Below the pieces are notes generated by a model. The model was not told the origin of the DNA and searched no databases. It saw only the letters and a program-made list of their open reading frames with translations. From Poa pratensis (Eukaryota; Streptophyta; Magnoliopsida; Poales; Poaceae): a stretch of DNA of 64,000 nt. This document shows positions 54,959 to 64,000 of the stretch, in pieces. Numbering within the stretch: position 1 is the first letter of the stretch; each line of letters opens with the position of its first letter. A program made the position numbers and the translations under genes. The stretch covers positions 79,214,394 to 79,278,393 of the forward strand of contig CAMZMU010000117.1 of NCBI GenBank assembly GCA_947311845.1, read 5' to 3'.

Positions 54959-55860
54959 ATGCAAGTGGCAGCCCGAAATAAGGATAATGAGGTTGAAAGA
55001 TTGCAAGAAGAAGCTGTTCATGCAAAAGAAAGGGAATCAATTCTTGAGGGTAAGCTACTAGAATTACATTCCTTGGCTAAGGAGAAAACCGAAGAAATCC
55101 AGAAGAATGTAGAGGAGATGCAAGTCTTAGCCCTAAATAAGGATAATGAGATTGGAAGATTGCAAGCAGAAGCTGCTAACGCAAAAGAACAAGTAAAGAT
55201 TCTTGATGGTAAGCTACTGGAACAATATTCCATGCTTAAGAAGAAAAATGATGAAATTGAGGAGTTGCAAGTGGCAGCCCAAAATAAGGATAATGAGATT
55301 GGAAGATTGGAAACATTAGCTTTTGATGCAAGAGAAAGGGTAGTGACCCTTGAGGGTATGCTACTGGAATTAAATTCCTTGGATAAGGAGAAAAACGAAG
55401 AAATCCAGAAAATGCAGAGGAGATTGGAAGATTACGAGCAGAAGCTGTTAGCGCAAAGGAAAAAGTACTGACTCTTGAGAGTAAGATACTAGAAATAAGT
55501 TCCTTGGCTAAGAAGAGAAACGATGAAATCCAGCTCATTGTAAGGAGATGAAATTGGCAGCTCGAAATAAGGATAACGAGATTGGAAGATTGGGAGCAGA
55601 AGCTGATATTGTAAAAGAAAGAGTAAAGCTTTATGTGGCTAAGCTACTGGAAGAAATTTCCTTGAAAAACGAGGAAAACAATAAAATGCAGAAGAATGTA
55701 GAGGATATGCAAGCGGCAGCCCAAAATAAGGATAATGAGATTGACAGATTACGAAAAGAAGTTGTTTATGAAAGAAAGGGGTAATGATTCTTGAGGGCAA
55801 ACTACTGGAAATGCATTCCTTGGATGTGGAGAAAAACAATGAAATCCAAAAACTAAAAAA
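54959..55860 (+). repeat. 159-bp coding tandem repeats (coiled coil)
   Basis: The unit start ATGCAAGTGGCAGCC or a variant recurs at 54959, 55118, 55265 (12 bp short), 55548 (diverged) and 55707, with a partly deleted copy near 55420. Each unit encodes about 53 residues with NKDNEIGRL, AKERV, ILEGKLLEL and SLAKEKNEEIQK. Frame breaks coincide with repeat junctions, suggesting unequal or slipped recombination. Confidence 0.8.
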
Positions 55861-56962
55861 AGGGCAACCTGAGAGTCTGAAATACAAATGTGCCTCTTCT
55901 TTACCAAATGTAAGTTTCATTTCCAAGTATACGGTCAGCTCAGACTAAACCTTGTTTTCTTTTCGTATTGTATGTTTGGTGACCCTATCCTGCCATACAC
56001 ACATATATAGTCGAGGGCTAATCTCGTGTTTATAAGTAAACCTTGATAAGTGGTGTTTGTCCAAATTTACTACTCACAGTTTAATCGATTGCCTGATGAT
56101 ATGTGGTCATGGGTTTTTACTGGTATATGTAGGCGAATAGTCTAGTTTTACTTTTTATAAAAAAACATATTTCCCTGTGCCCGTATTCTTATATGCACCC
56201 TGATTCTTGCTAGGCTGCACACGAGTCGTCTGCTACTGGAAACATGGACCAATAATAGATTTAGGAGTTTGGTTTGCTTTACAGAGTGCTAATAACAGAC
56301 CTGAGTTTGTTATGTAACAGGAGACTAGTCAAAAGCGAAGAAAGGATACCAATGAGGTGCATATACAACCTATCAAGCGATGTAAGTCTGGGCATCACGC
56401 GGTGAGTCTCCCTTCACTCACCTTCCCTCACTCCCACTCCATATTTTCTCGGGGCATCCCAGATCCACCATTTCTGTTACTGATCCTCAATATCTAGTCA
56501 ATTTTCCTGGTTAATTTTCTGCTAGTGTCACCTTTTTAGAATTGAGTAGATGTAAGTCTTGATGTTCCTTTTATGTAATTCCATATTTTCTTTTCTATCT
56601 AAAAGAAGAAAAGAACTGACCTGTAGGATTTTGAGTAGTATATTTTCGTCAGAATATCTATTTTCTCAAAAGAAAAAAAATCTATGAAGGATCCAGAGCA
56701 TGACACAACCTAATGTCTATGTTAGATATTGAGTCTTCCGCCATGAGTAAGTGTATATGTTCAATGTTCCTAATCTTTCTTATCTGAACAAGATGTCTTA
56801 CCCTGTGCAAAACCAACTGTGTGGATTTGTTGTGGCTAATGTGTGGATTTCTTTTCTTCGTTCTACTATATGTAGCAACTGTTTCATTTACCTTGTGGTG
56901 GCGACAATGAAAGCCTATTATCTAAATTGCTGATGTTTAGTGTGCTTGCTCAACAGACGCGG

Positions 56963-57660
56963 ATGCAGATCTTTGTCGAAGCCATTGGTGGCAAGACCAT
57001 CACTCTCGATGTCAAGAGTTCAGACACTATCTACAGTGTCATGGCTAAGATTGAAGACAAGGAAGGCATCCCTCTAGGCCAGCAGATACTCATATTTGAC
57101 TATAGGCTGCTGGAGGGTGGCGGCACCCTTGAGGGCCACAATATCCAGAAGAACTCCACCCTTCAGCTTTTCCTCCGACGTATGCATATCAGCGTCAAGA
57201 CACTGGTCGGAAATATTCTGCCTCTCGAGGTTGACAACTCGGATACCGTCGCCGTTGTGAAGTCAAGAATTTTCGATGAGACGCGTATTCCGCCAGACTA
57301 CCAGGACCTGTTCCTTGCCGGCAAGCGGTTGGAGGAGCACCGCACCTTGGCCGACTACAAGATACCAAACGATTCTATCCTTGATCTCGTGTTACGCCTC
57401 CGAAGGGATAGGGTGTGTATGTCTGGGTGAAGACGCTGAATGACAGCCCCGTCATCAGTATTTTGGTTAAGTGCTTGGTGACCATCAGCTATATCCAGAT
57501 GATGATTTTTTTGTTGAGAAGGGCATTTCCACAGACCAGCAGCTCCTCTTCTTCCGTGGAAAGCTGCTGGGGAATGGCCGCGCCCTGGCGGACCATGGTA
57601 TTGGGAGTTCGCCTTGCATTGGTCTGCAGCACCGCCGTCCTGGCGGTCCATGAGATGGAT
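56963..57660 (+). pseudogene. Three tandem diverged ubiquitin-like domains
   Basis: Domain 1 (56963-57181, 73 residues) aligns end to end with ubiquitin. It keeps Lys11, Lys29, Lys33, Lys63 and Ile44, but has Lys48 to Arg, Lys6 to Glu and Lys27 to Met, and ends FLRR. Domain 2 (57182 onward, 76 residues) keeps Lys6, Lys27 and Lys48, has Ile44 to Phe, and ends RLRRD where ubiquitin ends RLRGG. Neither has the di-glycine, so neither could be cut apart or conjugated. Domain 3 (about 57412-57660) is recognisable in pieces (VWVKTLND, then GISTDQQLLFFRGKLLGNGRALADHGI) across two frameshifts. A stop at 57428-57430 ends the readable frame. Confidence 0.85.
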
Positions 57661-58569
57661 GCCGTGGTCGTAGGATGGGGTGCTGCTGCGACCTTCTTTC
57701 CAGTGTGCGATTTGAATCTTCCCTGTGTCACTGCACTCGTCCAACCTGTGTGTTATGTGTAATGTGTCATCAGGTTTATGAGATCGCCCCTGTCTCTTGT
57801 AGCAGTGAAAGCTAGCCTGTAGCCATAATGCAGAGGTGGATGCAAACTGCTCTCAGCTTCGCCGAATGACTTGAATTTGAATATATACTAACTGTTGATG
57901 AGCATATGCCATATCCAAAAATCGATTTCGAAAACTATATTTCAAACAATTCTGAAAGATGGGCCTAGTCAGGAGTTCCAGCAGTTGCCAAGTTTTAATG
58001 TAGCGGCAACTACCATTGATGAATGAACTCAGAAGCATCATTCAAGTGGAGTGTGCACTGTGCAGTCACCATCAGGTGGTACCAGCCTAGTCTACTCAGC
58101 AGCGTTTCAACGGCTGTGGCCGTGCGGTCCTATTATACCTCCCGGAGTTTTATTCGTCGGTGTTCTTCATTGACCGCTGCAAGTTTTGACTAGTGCATCA
58201 GACCACTTTGTACAACTGACAACAGCCAAGAGACACCGTTGATGCCAGGAGGAGGACGACTGACTTGTGCTTATCCAGCGAATTGCAGCTCCCGTCGACT
58301 TCATTGTCTGTCACTCGCTTCACTTTCTGAAAACAAATAAAAATCAATCTGGGTTGGCGAAAAACTAAAAGAAAACAAATCAACCTAACACGACCTGGAG
58401 CATTGCTGTTAAAAAATGTTGCGAATTATACAAGGAAAAAAACGTCGTTCTCCAAGGAATATTCCTAGGCAGGGCGGTCTGATGCTTCTTAAAAGCTCAT
58501 CGTTGCTAGTTACACGATGAAGCGGCTGAGAGCAAGCAGAAGGGAAGGAAGGAGGCAGGCAGGAGTGCC
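57661..58569. other. Intergenic stretch and 5' UTR of the phosphodiesterase gene
   Basis: No gene is seen. 57870-57960 is AT-rich and repeat-like. 58480-58569 is a purine-rich probable 5' UTR (GAAGGGAAGGAAGGAGGCAG) leading to the ATG at 58570. Confidence 0.5.
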
Positions 58570-58592
58570 ATGGCTTCGCTCTGTAAGCACAC

Positions 58593-58651
<59 letters not shown>

Positions 58652-61131
58652 ACTTGTACACCTCCCTTTTCTTTGCTCTCTCTCTCTCGTTTACCTCTGT
58701 TCTCGCTCCTCTGTTTCTTTGTGTGAGTTTTAATCGACTGTATTTTACGGCATACTCATCAGTATTCGAACCAGTTTTATCTGATCCTCGGTTTATTTTT
58801 ATGCGATAATGTATGTACTTTATTGGGATATATATGCTCTTCTTGCATTCTTCGCCTTTTTTCTGTTCTTGTTGCTAGATTGAGGATACAAATGGTGTCT
58901 TTCTGTTGAACTGATTCAGAAACTAGCCATGGTATTGTTCAGCTGTCATGAATACTTAATCAGTTTCCAGATATTGTTGACTGAATGCCATCTTTGGAGA
59001 CAGGGCACGTCTCTGTCATTCTCCTTGTACTCCTCGTAGGATCCGATGCCAATCAAGTTGCCCCTCGCCACAGCCAGCTGGATGTGAACCACAAGAAGCC
59101 GCTGCAGACATTCAGACCTTACAACATTGCCCACAGGGGTTCCAATGGCGAAATACCCGAAGAGACGGCGGCAGCCTATTCGGTAACTAACAATTTTGTC
59201 CTCATTACTGGCATCCAAATGTTTAAAAAAATAAAGAGATGTTGCTCCTATATCTGCAGCAGAATGAAAGGCTATGTGTCCAAGTACAATACAAATAGAT
59301 ATATTTTTAAGTGGGCAATGAAATTAGACTGTATTAAATACTACCCATGTTAGTTTACAGCATAATATCAATCTATGATACCACAGCCACATGCCCAACA
59401 ATAATTAAAGGAACATCATGCTAAAGGAATATCCTGGCGATCATGTTCAGAGTATCTTATACTATACTGGTACTGATGGAGATTCTCTCAAGACTTAAAT
59501 CCAACATCTTAATGCAAACCTCAACGCATGTGTTGGTTCTTGCAGAGGGCTATTGAGGAAGGTGCAGACTTCATAGAGACTGATATACTTGCGTCGAAAG
59601 ACGGGCATCTGATATGCTTCCATGATGTAACCCTGGATGCCACGACCGACATCTCTGGCCGTGCGGAGTTTGCTAGCAGGAAGAGAACCTATGAAGTCGA
59701 GAGAGCAAATGTGACTGGATGGTTTGTTGGTATGTGGAACTTTGAACACCGCTATTTCTAGCTCATTTTTTGGCTGTGAATCTGCTTTTGACTTTTGGGG
59801 TTCTATTTGCTTGCAGTGGATTTTACTTTAAGTGAACTGAAATCGCTGAGGGTGAAGCAACGCTACAAATTCAGGGACCAACAGTACAATTGTATGTTTT
59901 GTATTTTTTACTATTGCTTTCTTAATTATGAATACTACTGCCTTGTACACTTCTACAAATCAACAGTCCAATGAAACCATGTTAATGCTAGTCGCATGTC
60001 ATTCAGATTTCCTGAGCTTCATTGATTTACCCTATTTTTTCAAGGGAACACACAGCCTATTTTCCCTTTACCTAGAAAAGAACCCTATCTCTGTCCTTTA
60101 CAATTGTTACTCCCACTATATTGCAGGGAAGTACAAGATCATTACATTTTATGAGTTTATCTTGATTGCACTTTACGCGGACAGGGTGGTTGGAATATAC
60201 CCAGAGATCAAGGATCCTATTTTCATTAACCAACATGTAGGTGGCTTCAACCTCTGAAGTGCCTAAGAACAGTTAGTTTGTTTACTTAAATATGGAACCA
60301 ACTGTATTCTAGAGAAATTTGTTGCGGAGGATTCACTATATGACTATATTGGATAATCATGTAGGTGAAGTGGTCAGGTGGCAAAAAGTTTGAGGACAAG
60401 TTTGCTGAGACACTTCTGAAGTACGGCTATAAAGGCGAATACATGTCTGAAGATTGGCTCAAGCAACCACTCTTCATCCAATTATGCTCCAACTTCACTC
60501 ATTTACATCTCAAACATGACAAACTCTCCAAAATTGCTTCTAATAGATGACACCACAGTTCGGACGCAAGATACCAACCAGGTAATCAGAATCATCAGCA
60601 AGAAGTGACGGGTTTATTTTTTGTCTACAAAAACACCTACTTTCAAACACATTTTCCAAAACGTGCAGTCGTACAATGAGATAACCTCGGATGATTATCT
60701 CACGTTCATAAGGAAGTATGTTACTGGGATTGGGCCATGGAAGGATACAGTTGTTCCCCCAGAGAACAACCACTTAGGACCTCCGACCGATCTGGTCGCA
60801 CGAGCGCACGCTCTGAATCTTCAGGTGAGCTGTCTGAGATGTCAAGTGATTGTGTCTTAGATTGCGTACCATGCTAAAGCATGATGCGTTGCAGGTCCAT
60901 CCATACACATTCAGAAACGAGAACTCATTCTTGCACTTCAACTTCCACCAAGACCCTTATTCTGAATATGAGTACTGGCTCGGCGAGATGGGTGTTGACG
61001 GCCTGTTCACCGATTTCACCGGCAGCCTGCACAAGTACCAGGAGTGGACAGCTCCACACCAAATGAAGCTGAAGAATGCCGAGGCTCTTCTGCATGAGAT
61101 CTCCTACATGCTGAAGGATGATGGATACTAA
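58570..61131 (+). CDS. Glycerophosphodiester phosphodiesterase (GDPD5/6-like), one frameshift
   Basis: Eight exons: 58570-58582, 59004-59182, 59546-59729, 59817-59891, 60127-60236, 60365-60581, 60669-60824 and 60895-61131, all GT-AG. The start MASLWHVSVILLVLLVGSDA is a signal peptide, so the enzyme is secreted or in the endomembrane system. The catalytic core follows: NIAHRGSNGEIPEETAAAY, then FIETDILASKDGHLICFHDVTLD, giving the His-Arg, Glu-x-Asp and second His of the family. VVGIYPEIKDPIF, YMSEDWLKQPLF, TDLVARAHALNLQVHPYTFRNEN and VDGLFTDFTGSL lie further on. It hydrolyses glycerophosphodiesters to glycerol-3-phosphate and an alcohol, used in lipid and phosphate recycling. In exon 6, after KQPLFIQ, two bases are missing near 60481 relative to the expected SFAPTSL continuation. 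Total exon length is 1171, two short of 391 codons. It is either a recent pseudogene or a sequence error. Confidence 0.85.
58597..58648. repeat. (CT)26 microsatellite in intron 1 of the phosphodiesterase gene
   Basis: An uninterrupted CT dinucleotide run of 52 bp beginning 15 bp after the exon 1 donor. Long pyrimidine runs near plant start sites can be promoter-like or length-polymorphic. Effect unknown. Confidence 0.97.
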
Positions 61132-61569
61132 GCTTAGGTTGACAAGTCTGTATACAGCCCCCTTTTGGGATGGGTTTCATTGTTTCGACCGCGGAGAAAA
61201 AGGACTGGTGCTACAATTCTCTATAATTGCTTGCGATATGTATCCTCACAGGAATGCTTATTGTAGAGCATCACAAAGTACAGAAGTTCTTAAAATTTGG
61301 AAGTACTGCATTGTTCAAAAAGAGTTTGTTATCCAAACAAAACTGCACTTTGAATAAGTACTATGTTCGTGGTGTTTGTTATCAAATCCAAATAACAAGA
61401 GTTTGATATGGAGGATATGGTTTCACGTTGGTGACGTAGTGAAATCTTTTCTTTTATTGGAGACATGTTTTTTCTTCTAAATGAGAGCATAACCCCAGCC
61501 TCTGCGTCATGATGATGCACACAACCTTATATTAAATAAAAAGTTCTCAAGTATCAGTAGCAAAGTACG
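61132..61569 (+). other. 3' UTR and flank of the phosphodiesterase gene
   Basis: Follows the TAA at 61129-61131. AT-rich, with an AATAAA-like word near 61535. No gene is seen. Confidence 0.5.
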
Positions 61570-61579
61570 AAAGAATAAA

Positions 61580-63028
61580 CGGTGCTTGTGAAACTACCAC
61601 AGGTAGTTTTAGGTGGCTCCCCTAATTAATTATTCTAACCGTTGATTTGGCCGCTCCCCTCCTAAATTATTCTAACCATTGATTTCAATCGCTAAGCAGA
61701 ATTTTAATCCCACCAGGGTGTTATGGTAATTTGTCTAATGATTACCAAAAAAGAACAACGAACAGTTACTCGTCCAATCAATGGTTAGAGCAAACAGTTA
61801 TTCATCTGTGTCGGTAAGTTTCAGAAACCAGCATTCACCTCAGGAACATTACAACATTGAACATCCGTGCAGCTCATTTCACTGACATCACAATACTGAG
61901 AAAGTGAGAATCATGCTAGACGCCCAGATGCCTAGACGCTGAAAAATCTTTGGCTTGTGTTCGAGAAAAAATGTCGTCTCTTCCGCACTAAGCAAACTGC
62001 ACGCTGGAGTTAGCAGCTGGGAGATTGAAGAGCCCACGGGCTGAGAGGCCGACGGTGGTTGAAAAAGGGGCTGCTCGATGACTTTCTGACGGAACTCCGA
62101 CCGATCCACTCCGCGCTGAGGCGAAGGAGCGGGCAAGGGCGCTGCTCCCAGACGATGGGCACAACGCCGGGTGGCGGACAGTTAAGTGGAGAGTGCATTG
62201 TTCTTCGTGATGACCATCTTCGTCCGAGCGGATGCAGGCGGTGGGGACGACCGGGACGGCCTCCATCTTGGGCTCGAGAAGAAGGTGAGTAGGGGTGGCG
62301 CGTCGCGCTGGATGGCACGCCCGCGACCAGCTGCTGCCGGGAGTTGGAGAAGTCTGGCGACGGCGCCCGCGGCCGGCAGTTGCTGCTGGCGGCCACTTTC
62401 TTGGCCGCCGCGACGGCCGGCACCGCCCACGCCGCCGACGGGCCCTCTGTCGGGCCGACTCTGAGCCCTCGCTGCTGCGGCGCCGGCTACGTCCACCAAC
62501 TCGTTGTGGAATCGGGAGGACGACACGCGTGAACTTCAGGCAGGGAACGGTGCAGTAGGAAGCAAGGGAGGGACGCACGCCGGTGGAGCAGGGACTACCG
62601 GTCATGGCGAGTACAAGGAGTTCGAGGGGGGAGTTGGGGCGGCAAGGAGGATGACGGAGGGAGGCACGTGGTGGATGTGGAGGCTGCCACCGGGAGGCGT
62701 GTGCTGGAGGCGGCCGGCAGAGCGTGTGTAGCGGATGTAGAGGCGGCCGACGGCGCGTGTTGGAGACGGAGGTTACCCGCGGCGGCGGGATGGCGCAGTG
62801 TAAGGGCACTGGCGGAGATTACAAAAAGGAGAGGAGCTGACCGGTGGGGTCATTGAGACGAAATTATCTAATTACCCTTTTATATTTGATAAAAAATAAT
62901 GCAATCTTGGTAGTTTCAGGTAGTTTTGGGTACTTTTATTCTGGTAGTTTTTGGTAGCTCCTATTTTATCGCCGTCAGATCAAAGGGGATGGACGGTTGC
63001 TAAAAATACCAAGCATTGTAAAACTTCT
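61580..63028. mobile_element. Candidate Pack-MULE-like element
   Basis: A 10-bp direct repeat AAAGAATAAA (61570-61579 and 63029-63038) flanks a segment with AT-rich ends and a GC-rich middle (62030-62860). The ends are loosely inverted: GTGCTTGTGAAACTACC and AACCGTTGATTT on the left, against GGTAGTTTCAGGTAG, GGACGGTTGC and ACCAAGCATTG on the right. The middle holds glycine/arginine-rich frames on both strands with no recognised domain. The 10-bp repeat is AT-rich and could be chance, so the element call is provisional. Confidence 0.35.
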
Positions 63029-63345
63029 AAAGAATAAAATTACATCTCAAGGATCAGATAGAGTGGCCACATGAATCAACCACCACAAGAAAAGAAATAG
63101 ACCGAGTCTACACAATATTGTAGTCTTCTAGCGTGTCGTCTCCCACGCTCGTTCAAGATAGTCCAACCGACCGCAATCAATCGAGTGCATCCGGTATCCA
63201 TAAGTGTGCGCTGTCTGGGTGAAAGAAGAAAAGACCAGGCGTGGATACAATAGGATAAGTAGGGTGCAATCTTCCTAGCTTGCTCGTTAACTACTTATGG
63301 TTACGGTACTGTGGAGTGTGGATGCTTACCTTCACACAAATTGTA

Positions 63346-63485
63346 CTCCCTCCGTTTCACAATATAAGATGTTTTAGACTTCAGTGTATGTGGACATGTT
63401 TTAGTGTGCATGTTCACTTATTTTAGTGTGCATATAGACAATACGTGTAACACCTAAAATATCTTACATTTGGGAACGGAGGGAG
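63346..63485. mobile_element. Stowaway MITE 3
   Basis: CTCCCTCCGTTTCACAATAT...AACGGAGGGAG is 140 bp, flanked by TA (63344-63345 and 63486-63487). The arms AAGATGTTTTAG and CTAAAATATCTT are imperfectly paired around tandem TTTTAGTGTGCAT units. Confidence 0.93.
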
Positions 63486-63487
63486 TA

Positions 63488-64000
63488 CGTGAGAAAAGAA
63501 AAAAAATGTGTGAGGCACTCATCACATAAATGTTGGCCTACTGCATAACATGCATGATAATCACTATATATATCCAGTCTGGCTCCATATGCTACACTCC
63601 TGTTTCATTTACCTAGCTATTTATTGGATTTTTCCCTGCTAGAGTTCTGAGATACTGGAGGCAACCACATGGTCGCTAGAGTATATCGAGCGGAGAGTTG
63701 TGATGTGGAGCCAATCAGTGAGCTCTACCCGAATCTGGCTGACTATGTAGCTGGGCCTACTTTGCTATCGCTGGGAACGAAGTCCTAGCTTCACATCGAG
63801 TAATGCAACTAGTCAACATCCACATTGTGTGTGAGAAGCCACCTAGTCCTAGAGTTAATTCATAGGATAAATGGTCACCTGTTCCTTCGCCACTAGATAC
63901 TAGAAGATACCCCGCGCGTTGCAGCGGGTATCACTTTAAAAACTGTATCGTGTAAATAAAATGATATAAAAGGTATGGCATATTAAATGAATATACGAAA
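63488..64000. other. Unannotated right edge with a possible repeat terminus
   Basis: No gene is seen. From about 63897, ATACTAGAAGATACCCCGCG followed by CGTTGCAGCGGG resembles the start of widespread grass repeats with a CCCGCGCGTTGC-type terminal hairpin. It runs off the window end, so it cannot be classified. Confidence 0.3.

Larger units (their letters stand above)
53840..57660 (+). pseudogene. Coiled-coil repeat protein fused to three ubiquitin-like domains (decayed)
   Basis: Exons inferred from GT-AG sites: 53840-54051, 54144-54216, 54503-54594, 54671-55909, 56321-56401 and 56957 onward. The start MVSGSGPESPPEG leads into helices (RLYGRVEALLPRVEELAADRARLEEI). Exon 4 holds five or six copies of a 53-residue coiled-coil unit (EMQVAARNKDNEVERLQEEA... 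pattern). Exon 5 is a basic, nuclear-signal-like QKRRKD...PIKRC. Exon 6 starts TRMQIF and encodes ubiquitin-like domains. From exon 2 on, junctions keep phase, and exon 5 to exon 6 is phase 0. Breaks: one base lost in exon 1 near 54000, frame changes in exon 4 near 55440, 55540 and 55780, and two in the third ubiquitin-like domain. The donor of exon 3 (GTTCCA) is weak. It is probably dead now, but the ancestral fusion architecture is clear. I do not recognise the family. Confidence 0.7.

Overview
The window is nuclear DNA from a grass, most likely a Pooideae/Triticeae-type genome. The reasons are GC-rich first exons with canonical GT-AG introns, Stowaway MITEs with CTCCCTCCGT termini and TA target sites, very long nested LTR retrotransposons with tRNA-Asp (TGGCGCCGTTGCCGGGGA) or initiator-Met (TGGTATCAGAGC) primer sites, and a CT-rich microsatellite. 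The species cannot be fixed from sequence alone.

Layout. (1) 1-1560 is the 5' edge of an F-box gene that runs off the left end, its upstream flank, and a repeat fragment. (2) 1566-40029 is one 38.5-kb nest of LTR retrotransposons. The outermost is a gag-only SIRE/Maximus-like copia element (TSD GAGAT). A young Athila-like gypsy element 'A' (3786-14232, TSD CCTAT) sits in its left LTR. A second Athila-like element 'B' (16096-32156, minus strand, TSD GAGCT) sits in its gag gene. B's integrase is split by a gag-protease-only element 'C' (21123-26878, minus). A solo LTR of C's family (37397-38965, TSD GTGGC) sits in the right outer LTR. (3) 40213-41546 is a poly-A retroposon with a 14-bp TSD. (4) 41561-53330 is a tandem array of F-box genes: one intact at 44449-45591, one frameshifted at 52015-53162, plus their duplicated flanks. 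It is decorated by a Mutator-like element with a hAT MITE inside it and by two Stowaway MITEs. (5) 53840-57660 is a decayed gene joining coiled-coil repeats to three ubiquitin-like domains. (6) 58570-61131 is a glycerophosphodiester phosphodiesterase gene with one 2-bp frameshift. (7) 61132-64000 is repeats and MITEs.

Most interesting observation. Element A carries an extra gene downstream of pol (10434-11033) encoding an acidic, basic-NLS-containing protein. Its residues 92-111 match the histone H3 tail (H3 residues 4-23) at 15 of 20 positions, with Lys9 replaced by Met. H3K9M is a known dominant inhibitor of H3K9 methyltransferases, so this looks like a retrotransposon-encoded histone mimic that could blunt heterochromatic silencing. 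The gene has its own leader with a TATA box and a GC-rich hairpin resembling that element's LTR promoter, and it is followed by a copy of the element's polypurine tract. Element B has the same promoter-ORF-polypurine module in the same place with an unrelated coiled-coil ORF. I therefore infer a swappable accessory-gene cassette in these retrotransposons.

Caveat. Many breaks, including those in the very young element A, are single-base losses, often in short homopolymers. Some frameshifts may be consensus errors rather than real mutations. All divergence counts and ages are by eye.
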